Assembly (NCBI GenBank): GCA_030532895.1
Contig: JAUNKF010000033.1
Coordinates: 1 to 37,216, forward strand
Length of the DNA stretch: 37,216 nucleotides
Origin: Lautropia sp.
Lineage (GTDB): Bacteria; Pseudomonadota; Gammaproteobacteria; Burkholderiales; Burkholderiaceae_E
Direction of reading: 5' to 3'
In this document: one piece after another, positions 25,453 to 34,691 of the stretch
How the letters are laid out: the number at the start of each line of letters is the position of its first letter
Position numbering within the stretch: the first letter of the stretch is position 1
Program-made: the position numbers and the translations under genes
Notes under the pieces: model-generated
Told to the model about the DNA's origin: nothing
Seen by the model: the letters and a program-made list of their open reading frames with translations, nothing else
The model's database searches: none

Positions 25453-26247
25453 ATGACAAGCTCGAAACCCCTCGTGTGGGCCGGCCTGCTGGTGGCAGGC
25501 ATGGCGCTCTCTGGCTGCGCGGCGTATCAGACCGAAACGGTGGCTTCTGAGTCGGCCGCGCCGGTGGTTGCGGCCAAGGCCGCTCAAGGTTCGGTCGAGC
25601 CGGCACCGTTCCGCTTCTCGCGGACGGAGATGGAAGACATCGCCAACCCGAACAAGCTGTCGTGGCGGATCTTTTACGACAAGCCCTCCACTGGCCCGGA
25701 TGCCGTCTGGTTCGACGCGGTCAAACGGGGCGATCTGGATACCGTCAAGCGCATGGTGGCTGCTGGCCAGAACCTTGAAGCCAAAGACAGGGATTCGCTG
25801 GGGCAAACCGCCTTGGGCTGGGCCGCGTTCATCGGCTATGAGGACATGGTGGATTATCTGATCGCCCAGGGGGCCGACCTGAAGGCCACCGATGAGGGCG
25901 ATGTCTACAACGTGCTGAAATCGGCCGTGCTGGGCAAGAACGTCAACATCGTGAAGAAGGTGCATGCGCTCTTGAAGGACAGTACTGATCTGAATGATCA
26001 GTCGGTGGAAAGCGACGGCGAGACGCTCCTGATGGTGGCGGCCAGCAACAACCGGCTGGAGATCGTCGAATACCTGATCTCCCAGGGCGCTGACCTGAAC
26101 CTCGTCACGACGCAGACCGACCGCAGCGCGGGCTCCTATAACCAGAGTGCCTTGTCCTACGCCTGCACGCGTAACCACCCCGAGATGCAGAAGTTGCTGA
26201 TCTCGCACGGGGCAATCAATCATCGCACCGGAAAGTCGGGTTGCTGA
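25453..26247 (+). CDS. Ankyrin-repeat lipoprotein
   Basis: 264 aa. AAGGA (25442-25446) sits 6 bases before ATG 25453. A lipoprotein signal is clear: GLLVAGMALSGC with the lipidated cysteine at residue 22. After a linker come ankyrin repeats: FDAVKRGDLDTVKRMVAAGQNLEAKD, then GQTALGWAAFIGYEDMVDYLIAQGADL, then GETLLMVAASNNRLEIVEYLISQGADL, and a last SALSYACTRNHPEMQKLLISHGA. It should be anchored in the outer or inner membrane facing the periplasm, for protein binding. It is a single gene. Its partner is unknown. Confidence 0.9.
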   Translation: MTSSKPLVWAGLLVAGMALSGCAAYQTETVASESAAPVVAAKAAQGSVEPAPFRFSRTEMEDIANPNKLSWRIFYDKPSTGPDAVWFDAVKRGDLDTVKRMVAAGQNLEAKDRDSLGQTALGWAAFIGYEDMVDYLIAQGADLKATDEGDVYNVLKSAVLGKNVNIVKKVHALLKDSTDLNDQSVESDGETLLMVAASNNRLEIVEYLISQGADLNLVTTQTDRSAGSYNQSALSYACTRNHPEMQKLLISHGAINHRTGKSGC

Positions 26248-26252
26248 GCGGC

Positions 26253-26272
26253 GCCTGATGACGCCTGATGAC
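26253..26272 (+). repeat. 10-bp tandem duplication
   Basis: GCCTGATGAC occurs twice head to tail (26253-26262 and 26263-26272) just after the ankyrin lipoprotein stop. Probably a small slippage event. Confidence 0.7.
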
Positions 26273-26447
26273 GGCCAGACTGCCCATTCGGGGGCTGGCC
26301 GCCTTGTCCTGCATCCCGTTCCGAGGGGGCACCTGGACTTGTTCCGTGCTTCCCCTTGGCCTGATCGGGGCGAGCACACGCCCCTCAGACATCGGGCACC
26401 CTTTTCTGTCCTGACCGCATGGCCCTGTTCCTTTCATGGCTACTAAT

Positions 26448-26466
26448 ACGTATAGTTTTCATTATC
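26448..26466 (+). promoter_or_regulatory. Candidate Fur box before the TonB receptor
   Basis: The 19 bases ending in CATTATC match the Fur consensus at 11 of 19 positions by eye, with all seven of the right arm. The site lies in an AT-rich pocket about 50 bases before the receptor ATG, where an iron-regulated promoter is expected. Confidence 0.45.
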
Positions 26467-26517
26467 GAATGTATTAAGATATGGGCTATTGTCAATGAAC
26501 CCGAGGAGACAGACGAC

Positions 26518-28893
26518 ATGGCACCTGACAAGATGGCAACTGTTTCGGCCGCCGTGCAATCCGCTAGACAACAGGGTGATATCGAGCCGTTGCGAATCCC
26601 GGTTGCCATGTTGGTAACGTGGGCCTTGCTGGCTTTGGGAGGACATCATGCCGTGGTACGGGCCGATGAGGGAGGGGCGCCCGAGGGGGGAAAAGAGCCG
26701 GCGAGCAGGCATGAAAAACCATCATCCGGTCTTTCGGGTGCGGCAGCAGCCGTGATCATGGCGCCGGTGCAACCGTACCATCCGGTACGGCTTGCCCAGA
26801 CAGGGGCTGATGTCACCTTGCCGGAGATCCGGGAACGTGCCAAGCGGCAGGCGCCATCCAGTGAAGCCCTGGGAGGCTATGTCGTTCCCCAAAGCCGCTC
26901 GTCCACCGGTTTGACGTTGACACCCAGGGAAATTCCGCAGTCCGTGTCCGTCATGACGCGTGAGCGGATTCAAGATCAGGGGGCTGCCACGCTCAGTGAT
27001 GTCATCAAGCATGTGCCAGGCGTGAGTGTCAAGACGACCGATTCTCGGGGGAAAAACTTTCAGGTGAGAGGATTTCCGGTCGACAACATCCAGATCGATG
27101 GTGTGCCGATGGAATGGTCTGGTCCTTGGTCCACGGGGGAAACGCGCGATGGCACCGTCATCTATGACCGGATCGAAGTGGTGCGGGGCGCCACCGGGCT
27201 GCTGACCGGCAGTGGGCAGCCATCTGCTGCCATCAACCAGATACGGAAGCGGGCCGACAGCAAGGTGTTCCGGGGTGAGGTGGCGCTGCGAGCAGGTCGC
27301 TGGAGCCAATATGGGATGGCAGTCGACCTGAGTGCACCACTTGCTCAGGATGGCAGTATTCGGGGGCGTCTGGTGGCCGAGCATGATCAGCATGAGTCGT
27401 TCATCGACTTTCATGAGAACAAGCGGCAGGTGTTGTATGGTGTGGTCGATGCCGATCTGTTGTCGAATACGCAGCTCAGCGTCGGGGTGAGTTATCAGAA
27501 GGATACGCCCGTGGCAGGCATGTGGGGCGGGCTGCCGGCCTGGTACGATGATGGCAGCCGTATTGATTGGCCCGTATCGAAGAACACTGCGGCTCGTTGG
27601 GGACGTTGGGGATCCACGGAACAGACATGGTTTGCGTCGTTGACGCACCAGCAAGGGGCCTGGCAATGGCGGGCAGACCTGAGCCAGATTCGGCGTAAAG
27701 GTGAGGCGCGGTTGTTGTGGGCGGTCGGGACACCCAATCGCGTGACCGGGTTGGGACTCGAAACCGAAGGACTTGCCTGGTATGACAATGATCGGAAGCA
27801 GCGTCAGGTGCGTGTGGAGGCCAGTCGCCCCTTTGAGTGGTTTGGTCACGAACATGAGGTCATGCTGGGGGGGAGTCATGGCAAGCTGGACTTCACCGCA
27901 ATGACCCGTGATCAGGAAAGCGAGGTGGCGCCCATAGGTGATTTCAACGCATGGGATGGAAGCTACCCCTATCCGGGTACATTTGGCCCCAGCTACCTGA
28001 GTGCAGGCAACAAGAGTGTGCAAAGTGCGTTGTATGCGGTGACGCGACTTCAGCTCACGGATCCACTGAAAATCATTCTCGGGGCGCGTTTGAGCAATTG
28101 GCAGCGTGATGAGGCAGCAACGCAAGACGACGCAGCCTACACGATCAGGCACCGTCGAAAACTCACGCCTTATGCGGGGCTGGTGTATGACATCCAGCCC
28201 GAGTTGTCGGCCTATGCCAGTTACACGACCATTTTCAAGCCACAGGAAGAGCAGGATGTTCAGGCCAACTATCTGGAACCGCTGGCCGGCAACAGCCATG
28301 AGGTTGGCCTGAAAGGGGCGTGGCTGGAGGGCAAACTCAATGCCTCACTCGCCTTGTTCCGTCTTGAGCAGGACAACCTGGCGGAGCCGGATGCGGACAA
28401 CAAGGTGATGGGTACCGACAATCAGGCTTATCGTGCTGCCAAGGGTACCCGTACCACGGGTTATGAGATAGAGATCGTGGGCCAGCTTGCGCCGCAGTGG
28501 GATCTGAGCCTGGGCTGGACGCAATACAAGGCCAAGGACGCAGCAGGCAAGGAGGTCAGTACGCGTCATCCCCGAAAAGTGTTGAAGCTTTTCACGAAAT
28601 ATCGTTTACCGGGTGAGTGGCAAGGCTTGACTCTGGGGGGCGGCATCAGTTGGGAGGGGCGCACCTATGCGGATGTGAGAAACCCGGTGACATCCGCATC
28701 GGAGCAACTGGCACAACCTGCGTTCCTGTTGCTTGATCTGATGGCCCAGTACCGCATCGACAACCGATGGACGGCCCAGTTGAACATCGACAATGTGCTT
28801 GACAAGAAGTACTACAGTTCGGTCGGTTTCTTCAACCGGTATACCTATGGCGAGCCGCGTCGCTATCTGCTGTCACTCAAATACCGTTTTTGA
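26518..28893 (+). CDS. TonB-dependent ferric-siderophore receptor
   Basis: 791 aa from ATG 26518, supported by GAGGAG about 9 bases upstream; the frame extends to 26419 but that part spans the promoter. A long N-terminus precedes the hydrophobic segment VAMLVTWALLALGG, a late signal peptide. The plug domain shows TLTPREIPQSVSVMTRERIQDQG, VIKHVPGV, FPVDNIQIDGVP and VRGATGLLTGSGQPSAAIN. The rest is a 22-strand barrel ending GEPRRYLLSLKYRF with the terminal Phe. It imports ferric siderophore across the outer membrane using TonB. No FecA-type signalling domain is obvious. A Fur site upstream fits iron control. Substrate not determinable. Confidence 0.93.
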   Translation: MAPDKMATVSAAVQSARQQGDIEPLRIPVAMLVTWALLALGGHHAVVRADEGGAPEGGKEPASRHEKPSSGLSGAAAAVIMAPVQPYHPVRLAQTGADVTLPEIRERAKRQAPSSEALGGYVVPQSRSSTGLTLTPREIPQSVSVMTRERIQDQGAATLSDVIKHVPGVSVKTTDSRGKNFQVRGFPVDNIQIDGVPMEWSGPWSTGETRDGTVIYDRIEVVRGATGLLTGSGQPSAAINQIRKRADSKVFRGEVALRAGRWSQYGMAVDLSAPLAQDGSIRGRLVAEHDQHESFIDFHENKRQVLYGVVDADLLSNTQLSVGVSYQKDTPVAGMWGGLPAWYDDGSRIDWPVSKNTAARWGRWGSTEQTWFASLTHQQGAWQWRADLSQIRRKGEARLLWAVGTPNRVTGLGLETEGLAWYDNDRKQRQVRVEASRPFEWFGHEHEVMLGGSHGKLDFTAMTRDQESEVAPIGDFNAWDGSYPYPGTFGPSYLSAGNKSVQSALYAVTRLQLTDPLKIILGARLSNWQRDEAATQDDAAYTIRHRRKLTPYAGLVYDIQPELSAYASYTTIFKPQEEQDVQANYLEPLAGNSHEVGLKGAWLEGKLNASLALFRLEQDNLAEPDADNKVMGTDNQAYRAAKGTRTTGYEIEIVGQLAPQWDLSLGWTQYKAKDAAGKEVSTRHPRKVLKLFTKYRLPGEWQGLTLGGGISWEGRTYADVRNPVTSASEQLAQPAFLLLDLMAQYRIDNRWTAQLNIDNVLDKKYYSSVGFFNRYTYGEPRRYLLSLKYRF

Positions 28894-28914
28894 GCGTGTT
28901 GACGTTGGGCGGCG

Positions 28915-28947
28915 GGGCAGGCAAGGCATGATCCTCTTTGCCTGCCC
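28915..28947. terminator. Strong hairpin between convergent genes
   Basis: GGGCAGGCAA (28915-28924) and TTGCCTGCCC (28938-28947) form a perfect 10-bp stem with a 13-base loop between the TonB receptor (ends 28893) and the nitronate monooxygenase (ends 29024 on the other strand). No T-run on either side, so termination is plausible but not certain. Confidence 0.55.
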
Positions 28948-29023
28948 GAGACGCCTTGTTCATGCGAATTCAGTGGGCGGTGCAGTTCAGTCAGCCAGTC
29001 TGCCTCCTTATTTTCCGTTTGTG

Positions 29024-30112
29024 TCAACTGGATATCAAACCGGCTTCTTGCACCAAGAGCGTCATCAGCTCGGCGGCCGGAAGCGCACGCGCCAGCGGTG
29101 CACCTTGGCCTGCCCAGTGCGCGTTGTATTCGTCGCTGCCGGCACGCGTGGCCGCTGTGCTCAACTGCTTGAAGGCATCATAGGCCCGAGGGTAGGCGGC
29201 CGGTGGCGCACCGTCGCTTGTTTCAATCTGCTGGATGAAATCATTGAGCAGCCCGCGGGCAGGCCGGCCCGAGAGGGCTGCTGTCAGGCGGGTATGCCGG
29301 GCACGTTCGCTGCCTAATTGTACCCGGTAAGCGGGGCTGGCCGATGATTCCGGACACAGGATGAAGGCCGTGCCCATCTGAACGGCTGCGGCGCCCAGAT
29401 CCAGGGCCGAACGAATGCCTTGTCCGTTCATGATGCCGCCGGCCGCCACGATCGGCAGCTTTGTCTGCGCCCGCAGTTGTGACAGCAGCACATGCGCGGG
29501 CAAGCGTTCATCTGCTGCCGCTGGGTTGAACATGCCCCGATGTCCGCCCGCTTCGATCCCTTGGGCGATGATGGCATCCAGCCCTGCCGCTTCGATGGCT
29601 TGGGCTTCAGACAGGTTGGTGGCCGAGGCCATCAGAAAAATGCCGGCCGTTTTCAGCGCGTTCAGATAGTCGGCATCCGGCAGGCCAAAATGAAAGCTCA
29701 CGACCGTAGGGCGCATTTCCAGGAGCAGCGCCTGCATGTCGCCATCTCTCAAAAAGGAGGGATAGATTTCTTTCAGCTCGCTGGGGGCCGTCGCTGAAAA
29801 CTGCCCAAACAGTGGGGCCAGACGATTCAACCAGGCAGCATCGGCTGTTGGATCGGGTATCGGGGGCTGATGGCAGAACACGTTCAGGTTCAGTGGCAAT
29901 GTCTTCGGCAACTGGTCTTCAGACCATGTTGCTTTCACCATAGCCCGTGCCTGTGTGGCACTGCTGGCCCCCAAGCCCAGAGATCCCAGTCCGCCTGCAC
30001 GGGAGACGGCCGCTGCCAACGCGGGCGTGGCCACCCCCGCCATCGGCGCCTGAATGATCGGATGGCGGATGCCAAGGCGTTGGCAAAATTCTGTGGCGGC
30101 AGGGGGCATCAT
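29024..30112 (-). CDS. Nitronate monooxygenase (2-nitropropane dioxygenase family)
   Basis: 362 aa from ATG 30112; AAGGAG lies 6 bases upstream on the minus strand. A TIM-barrel flavoprotein pattern: LGIRHPIIQAPMAGVATPALAAAVSRAGGLGSLG at the N-terminus, IIAQGIEAGGHRG in the FMN phosphate region, then LPIVAAGGIMNGQGIRSALDLGAAAVQMGTAFILCPES, all standard for this family. It oxidises alkyl nitronates such as propionate 3-nitronate with FMN, a detoxifying reaction in the cytosol. It may be transcribed with the MFS and GMC genes upstream (169-base gap). Family is sure; physiological substrate is not. Confidence 0.92.
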   Translation of the reverse strand: MMPPAATEFCQRLGIRHPIIQAPMAGVATPALAAAVSRAGGLGSLGLGASSATQARAMVKATWSEDQLPKTLPLNLNVFCHQPPIPDPTADAAWLNRLAPLFGQFSATAPSELKEIYPSFLRDGDMQALLLEMRPTVVSFHFGLPDADYLNALKTAGIFLMASATNLSEAQAIEAAGLDAIIAQGIEAGGHRGMFNPAAADERLPAHVLLSQLRAQTKLPIVAAGGIMNGQGIRSALDLGAAAVQMGTAFILCPESSASPAYRVQLGSERARHTRLTAALSGRPARGLLNDFIQQIETSDGAPPAAYPRAYDAFKQLSTAATRAGSDEYNAHWAGQGAPLARALPAAELMTLLVQEAGLISS

Positions 30113-30281
30113 GCTGGTCTCCTTGATGTATGGGGCAGCTCAGACGTTTTTGACTGAATGATGTCTTCTGGGGGCGTGGGTCATGTCCAGAACCTTCGTG
30201 CTCATCCTGACCGCAGGTGCATGGATGTAGTTGATAGCAGGAGGGATGGTATCCGGATGACGGGGTGGACTTGTTGAGGCA

Positions 30282-31607
30282 TCAGTCAACCGGCCGTCTT
30301 GTCTTTTCCCGCCCGATCAACCAGGCACTCCAGGCCGAGACGAGTCCAGCGAAGAGGACATAGGCGCAGACGAGCCAGGGTTCACCGCCTGCTTGCTGAA
30401 GCAGCGCGGTGGCGATGATGGGGGTGATGCCAGAGGCAAAGATACCCGAGAACTGGTAGACGAAGGAAATGCCGGTATAACGAACCTTGGCGTCAAACAG
30501 GTCGCAAAAGAGGGCTGCTTCCGGGCCGTAGACACTGGCATACAAGATTCCGAAGGGAATGATGATCGCCAACCAGATCGTGCGGGTGTCGGCGCCTTCC
30601 TGCATCAGCCAGAAGGCCGGAAAAGCCGACAAGGCGGTGATCACGGATCCCCATCCAAACACCACGGTTCGGCCCCAACGGTCTGAGAGGTAGCCGAAAA
30701 ACGGGATGGTGAACACCATGACCAGCGAGGCCGCCATCACGCCGAGCAGCGCATCGGTGCGGGGCAGATTCAGTGAGGTGGTCAGATAAGTGATCGAGAA
30801 CACACCGAAGATGTTGAAGAACACGCCATCGATATAACGCGCACCCATGCCTTTCAGCGTGTTGCGGGGATAGCGTTGAAGCATCTCCATGAAGGGAATG
30901 CGTGTGGCGTCATTGCGGGCCTTCACTTGCGTGAACTCGGGCGTTTCCTTCACGTTCAGCCGGATGTACATGCCGACAAAGACCATCGCCGCCGACAGCA
31001 GGAAGGCGATGCGCCATCCCCAGCTCATGAACTGTTCTTCGGATAGCAGCAATGACAACAGGCCCACGATGCCCGAGGCAAGGCACAAACCCAGCGCCAG
31101 GCCGATTTGTGGCAGGGAGGCGTAAAACCCCCGTTGGTGCTTTGGCGCATATTCATAGGCCATCAGGACGGCTCCGCCCCATTCACCGCCCAGCCCGATG
31201 CCTTGAGCAACGCGAAGCAGCAACAAGAGGATGGGCGCCCAGATACCGATCTGCTCATAGGTTGGGACAAGACCGATCAGAAAGGTGGAGACACCCATGA
31301 TCATCAGCGTGAGCACCAGCATGCTCTTGCGTCCGATCTTGTCGCCGAAGTGCCCGAAAATCAGCCCACCCAAAGGGCGTGTGACGAAGCCGACGGCAAA
31401 GGTGGTGTAGGCGAGCAGGGTGGCAACCAGGGGATCGCCCGCCGGAAAATATGCTTTGGCAAACACGATGCCCGCCACGACACCGTACAGGAAGAAGTCA
31501 TACCACTCGATGGTGGCACCGATCAGTGCCGAGGTGACGACACGGCGCAGGGTGGCTTGGGCCGGCACGCTGGCCGGGGCGGATGTGGGGGCGTGTGGGG
31601 TGTTCAT
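30282..31607 (-). CDS. MFS metabolite:proton symporter (MHS family)
   Basis: 441 aa with 12 predicted membrane segments. Family signs: the start region TLRRVVTSALIGATIEWYDFFLYG, FGHFGDKIGRKSML (loop 2-3 signature), EWGGAVLMAYEYAP and LSDRWGRTVVFG. This subgroup (ProP, ShiA, KgtP relatives) carries small organic acids or osmolytes with protons into the cell. It follows the GMC oxidoreductase by 83 bases on the same strand, so it likely imports that enzyme's substrate or a related one. Start at ATG 31607; the ribosome site is weak. Substrate unknown. Confidence 0.93.
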   Translation of the reverse strand: MNTPHAPTSAPASVPAQATLRRVVTSALIGATIEWYDFFLYGVVAGIVFAKAYFPAGDPLVATLLAYTTFAVGFVTRPLGGLIFGHFGDKIGRKSMLVLTLMIMGVSTFLIGLVPTYEQIGIWAPILLLLLRVAQGIGLGGEWGGAVLMAYEYAPKHQRGFYASLPQIGLALGLCLASGIVGLLSLLLSEEQFMSWGWRIAFLLSAAMVFVGMYIRLNVKETPEFTQVKARNDATRIPFMEMLQRYPRNTLKGMGARYIDGVFFNIFGVFSITYLTTSLNLPRTDALLGVMAASLVMVFTIPFFGYLSDRWGRTVVFGWGSVITALSAFPAFWLMQEGADTRTIWLAIIIPFGILYASVYGPEAALFCDLFDAKVRYTGISFVYQFSGIFASGITPIIATALLQQAGGEPWLVCAYVLFAGLVSAWSAWLIGREKTRRPVD

Positions 31608-31690
31608 GATGTTGGCTCACGGTGTTCCGGGTGAAAGAAGGAAAGGGGTTCAAGGTGTTTTCTGTGCTTCAAAAGGTGTTGGCGATTTGT

Positions 31691-33310
31691 TCAAATGGGT
31701 AGCCGAGCGTCTTCCCGAATCATGTCCACGGCTTTCTCCGCCATCATCACCACAGGTGCATTGGTGTTGCCTGAGACCAGCGTGGGCATGGCCGAGCAAT
31801 CGACGACGCGCAAGCCGCTCACGCCATGCACGCGCAATCGCTCGTCCACGACGGCCATCGGGTCGTGCCCCATGCGGCAGGTGCCGCTGGGATGAAAGAT
31901 CGTGGCGCCATGATGGCGGGCAAAATCCAGGAGCGCCGCTTCATCGATGGCTTCCGGCCCCGGCCGGTGCTCGCGTGCCGTGAAGGCTTGCATGGCGCGG
32001 CTGTTGGCGATGCGGCGCGCGGCCTGGATGGCGGCCACGGCCATGCGTCGGTCGGTGTCGGTCGAAAGGTAATGGGGCTGCATGGCGGGCGGCACGAGCG
32101 GGTCGCTTGATCGGATGCGCACATGCCCGCGTGATTCGGGCCGTAGCTGACAGACCGATAGCGTGAAACCAGAGAAGGGATGTACCTTGCCGCCCGCCAT
32201 GTCGGCCGAGAGTGTGGCCACATGAAACTGGATGTCGGGCCGTGTGGCGTTCGGATCGACGCGCATGAAGCAGCCGCCCTGGTTGATGCCAACTGCCAGC
32301 GGCCCGGAGCGTTTGCTGAGCCAATCCCAGCCCATGCGGATGCGTCCGGGCAGGGATTTGAGCTGATCATTGGTGGTGATCGGTTGGCGGCATTCATAGA
32401 CGAGCCGCAATTGCAGATGGTCTTGGAGGTTTTCGCCCACGCCGGGTAGCGCGTGTTGCACCTCGATGCCGTGGGCCTGTAGCAATTCGGGTGGGCCGAT
32501 ACCGGAGAGTTGCAGCAGCTGGGGCGATTGCAGGGCGCCGGCCGAGAGAATGACTTCGGCCGTGCAGTGGGCTTGTTGCACCTTGCCGCCTCGCATGAAC
32601 TGGATGCCCACGGCGCGACCCTTGTCGATGAGGATCTGCGTGGCTTGCGCTTCGGTGACAATATGCAGGTTGGGGCGGTGCCGGTGCGGTTTGAGGTAGG
32701 CGGTGGCCGTGCTGCATCGCCAGCCGCGCCAGGTGGTCAGTTGGTAATAACCGGCGCCTTCCTGATGCGCGCCGTTGAAATCCTCGTTGCGCGGTACGCC
32801 CAGCTCGGCCGCGCCCGTGATGAAAGCCTCGATCAACGGGTGCTGGTTGCCGATGTCGGACACTTTCAGTGGCCCCGCATGCCCATGAAAGGCGTTGGCG
32901 CCGCGCTGATTGTGTTCGCTCTGAATGAAGTAAGGCAACACGTCGTCGTAAGCCCAGCCACGGTTGCCGAGCGCGGCCCAGTGATCATAGTCTTCGCGCT
33001 GTCCTCGAATGTAGATCAGCCCGTTGATGGCGCTGGAGCCGCCCAGCGTCTTGCCACGGGGCCAGTAGATGCGACGATCGTGCATGCCGGGGTCTGGCTC
33101 GGTCTGAAATCGCCAGTTGTAGCGATCGCTCCACATCGTTTTGCCATAGCCGATGGGCAGGTGCAGCCACAGGGAGCGATCGGGCGGCCCGGCTTCGAGC
33201 AGCAGCACACGGGTGCCAGGATCTTCGCTCAAGCGGCCGGCCAGCACGCAGCCCGCCGATCCGGCGCCGACGATGATGTAATCGTAGGCGGGGGGAGGTG
33301 TTGTCTTCAT
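31691..33310 (-). CDS. GMC family FAD oxidoreductase (choline dehydrogenase-like)
   Basis: 539 aa from ATG 33310; AGAAGGA lies about 9 bases upstream. DYIIVGAGSAGCVLAGRLSED (GAGSAG at 15-20) is the FAD dinucleotide fold. GKTLGGSSAINGLIYIRGQREDYD is GMC signature 1, LSAGALQSPQLLQLSGIGP is signature 2, and HPSGTCRMG contains the catalytic histidine, with VSGNTNAP closing. It oxidises an alcohol to an aldehyde or ketone, using FAD. Close in type to choline and polyethylene glycol dehydrogenases; the substrate cannot be read. Divergent from the IclR regulator across a 135-base region with a palindrome, so IclR control is likely. Confidence 0.94.
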   Translation of the reverse strand: MKTTPPPAYDYIIVGAGSAGCVLAGRLSEDPGTRVLLLEAGPPDRSLWLHLPIGYGKTMWSDRYNWRFQTEPDPGMHDRRIYWPRGKTLGGSSAINGLIYIRGQREDYDHWAALGNRGWAYDDVLPYFIQSEHNQRGANAFHGHAGPLKVSDIGNQHPLIEAFITGAAELGVPRNEDFNGAHQEGAGYYQLTTWRGWRCSTATAYLKPHRHRPNLHIVTEAQATQILIDKGRAVGIQFMRGGKVQQAHCTAEVILSAGALQSPQLLQLSGIGPPELLQAHGIEVQHALPGVGENLQDHLQLRLVYECRQPITTNDQLKSLPGRIRMGWDWLSKRSGPLAVGINQGGCFMRVDPNATRPDIQFHVATLSADMAGGKVHPFSGFTLSVCQLRPESRGHVRIRSSDPLVPPAMQPHYLSTDTDRRMAVAAIQAARRIANSRAMQAFTAREHRPGPEAIDEAALLDFARHHGATIFHPSGTCRMGHDPMAVVDERLRVHGVSGLRVVDCSAMPTLVSGNTNAPVVMMAEKAVDMIREDARLPI

Positions 33311-33342
33311 GGCAGCGAATCCTTCTCGTGGGTTTCGTTTGA

Positions 33343-33358
33343 TGAAACCACGGTTTCA
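33343..33358. promoter_or_regulatory. Perfect palindrome, IclR/KdgR-type operator
   Basis: TGAAACC (33343-33349), AC, GGTTTCA (33352-33358): a perfect 16-base palindrome in the gap between the divergent GMC and iclR genes. It matches the TGAAA-C-xx-G-TTTCA form of KdgR, an IclR-family repressor. A second overlapping repeat, GGTTTC / GAAACC with a 7-base spacer, lies just left of it. Confidence 0.75.
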
Positions 33359-33445
33359 CTTTTATTGTCCGGCTTTTAAGGCTGTCGATAGAATGGGCAA
33401 TAACCCTATCGTTCAACGCAATCATGTTCAGGGGAGCCTGTGACC

Positions 33446-34261
33446 ATGTCTGATGCAGGAATGAGGGATAGCGAGCCAGATGAGGAAGATGCCGCCAAGT
33501 TGTCCGGCGAGGAACCGCAGCTTGCATCGTCCTCTCAGCGTTCATTGGCCGTGCTTGAATTTGTGTCTCAAGCAGACCCAGCTCCTACGCTGATGGACAT
33601 TGCTGATGCACTCGCCTTGCCCAAGGCGACAGTGTTTCGTCTTTGCACCCAATTGGTCGCGCAGCGCTGGTTGTCCAAGACGGAGGAAAGGGCTTATCGA
33701 CCTGGGTCGCGTTTACATGCTTTGTGTTTCAACCTGAATCAGGAAGATCGGTTCAAAATGCTGAGACATCAGATATTGACCCGGTTGGTGGAACGTATCG
33801 GTGAAACTTGCAATCTGACCATGCTGGATGGCAATGAGGTTCTGTATCTGGATCGGGTTGAAACGCACTGGCCCTTGAGGATGGTGCTGGACGCAGGCTC
33901 TCATGTACCCATCCATGCAACCGCCAGTGGCAAGTTGTTTTTGGCGTTCATGTCGGCCCCAGCTCGCCGGGCGTTGCTGGAGGCGGTTGATCTGTGCCCA
34001 TTGACACCGCACACGTTGACCAGTATCGAAGCGTTGGATGCAGAAAGTCGGCAGATTCGTGAACTGGGCTATGCCTGTGACCGGGAGGAATTTCTGGCAG
34101 GCTTGATCGCGTTGGCCGTGCCGGTTCACACAGAAGGGCAAGCGTGCAGGGCTGCGATTGCCGTGCATGCGCCGTCGGCAAGAATGTCACTCGATAAGGC
34201 CAAGGAGGCATTACCGTTGTTGCAGGATGCTGCCATGTCCATGCAAGGTTTGTTGCGTTAG
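33446..34261 (+). CDS. IclR family transcriptional regulator
   Basis: 271 aa from ATG 33446 (GGGGAG at 33431-33436, 9 bases upstream; the GTG at 33440 is too near). Residues about 30-90 form the winged helix-turn-helix: SQRSLAVLEFVSQ, TLMDIADALALPKATVFRLCTQLVAQRWL. The effector domain shows LERIGETCNLTMLDG-like and ALVAGSHVPIHATASGKLFLAFM, with REEFLAGLIALAVPVH near the end. It probably senses a substrate of the GMC/MFS pathway and controls the divergent genes through the palindrome at 33343-33358. Activator or repressor cannot be told. Confidence 0.93.
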   Translation: MSDAGMRDSEPDEEDAAKLSGEEPQLASSSQRSLAVLEFVSQADPAPTLMDIADALALPKATVFRLCTQLVAQRWLSKTEERAYRPGSRLHALCFNLNQEDRFKMLRHQILTRLVERIGETCNLTMLDGNEVLYLDRVETHWPLRMVLDAGSHVPIHATASGKLFLAFMSAPARRALLEAVDLCPLTPHTLTSIEALDAESRQIRELGYACDREEFLAGLIALAVPVHTEGQACRAAIAVHAPSARMSLDKAKEALPLLQDAAMSMQGLLR

Positions 34262-34343
34262 ACAGTTTCCCTTGCCTGCCTTTGAAGAGGGCTGATGTTC
34301 GTTGGTTCAGGTGTTTGGCGCACAGTAGTTGGAGGGAGACAGT

Positions 34344-34631
34344 ATGTCGAAGGGGCTCACGATGGATGGTTCTGGAAATCTTCGTCCCTGTGCCACTCAG
34401 GCCCGTGAATCTGTTGGGGAGATACAGGTTTTTGAGCGACGAGTGTCGAAAGACCTATCCCGTCCTTGCGTAGAACATGAGCGTTTTCAGCATGGCGGAT
34501 CAGCGTTTGTAGAAGCTTGGGCTATCTGGCGCAGGAAAGCTGAAGAAGTGGGGCTTTGGGATGAAGCGGAGGATGATCCCTTCAAGGATCTCAGGGATCA
34601 AGGGGATCGTCAGATACCGGATTTTGATTGA
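34344..34631 (+). CDS. Small hypothetical protein, 95 aa
   Basis: Unrecognised. GGAGGGAG lies about 6 bases before ATG 34344, giving better support than the in-frame 34329. The product is hydrophilic and has no membrane segment. Its C-terminus FVEAWAIWRRKAEEVGLWDEAEDDPFKDLRDQGDR resembles tails I associate with AbrB-like antitoxins (a Trp-rich helix followed by DPF-x-x-LRD), but the N-terminus has no AbrB fold. No toxin gene follows. It is a single gene between iclR and secF, on the opposite strand to the latter. Confidence 0.5.
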   Translation: MSKGLTMDGSGNLRPCATQARESVGEIQVFERRVSKDLSRPCVEHERFQHGGSAFVEAWAIWRRKAEEVGLWDEAEDDPFKDLRDQGDRQIPDFD

Positions 34632-34664
34632 AAAAAACGCCGCGATCTTGTGATGCGCGGCGTT
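34631..34664 (-). terminator. Intrinsic terminator of secDF
   Basis: On the minus strand AACGCCGCG (complement of 34656-34664) pairs with CGCGGCGTT (complement of 34636-34644), a perfect 9-bp stem followed by a run of T's (34631-34637 are A's on the plus strand). It lies 28 bases past the secF stop. Confidence 0.9.
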
Positions 34665-34691
34665 GGCAGAAGGATCAGGCAGCGTGCCTTG

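Noticed and set aside
26722-28299. 525-codon minus-strand frame opposite the TonB receptor
   Set aside because: Shadow of a certain outer-membrane receptor gene, with no family pattern.
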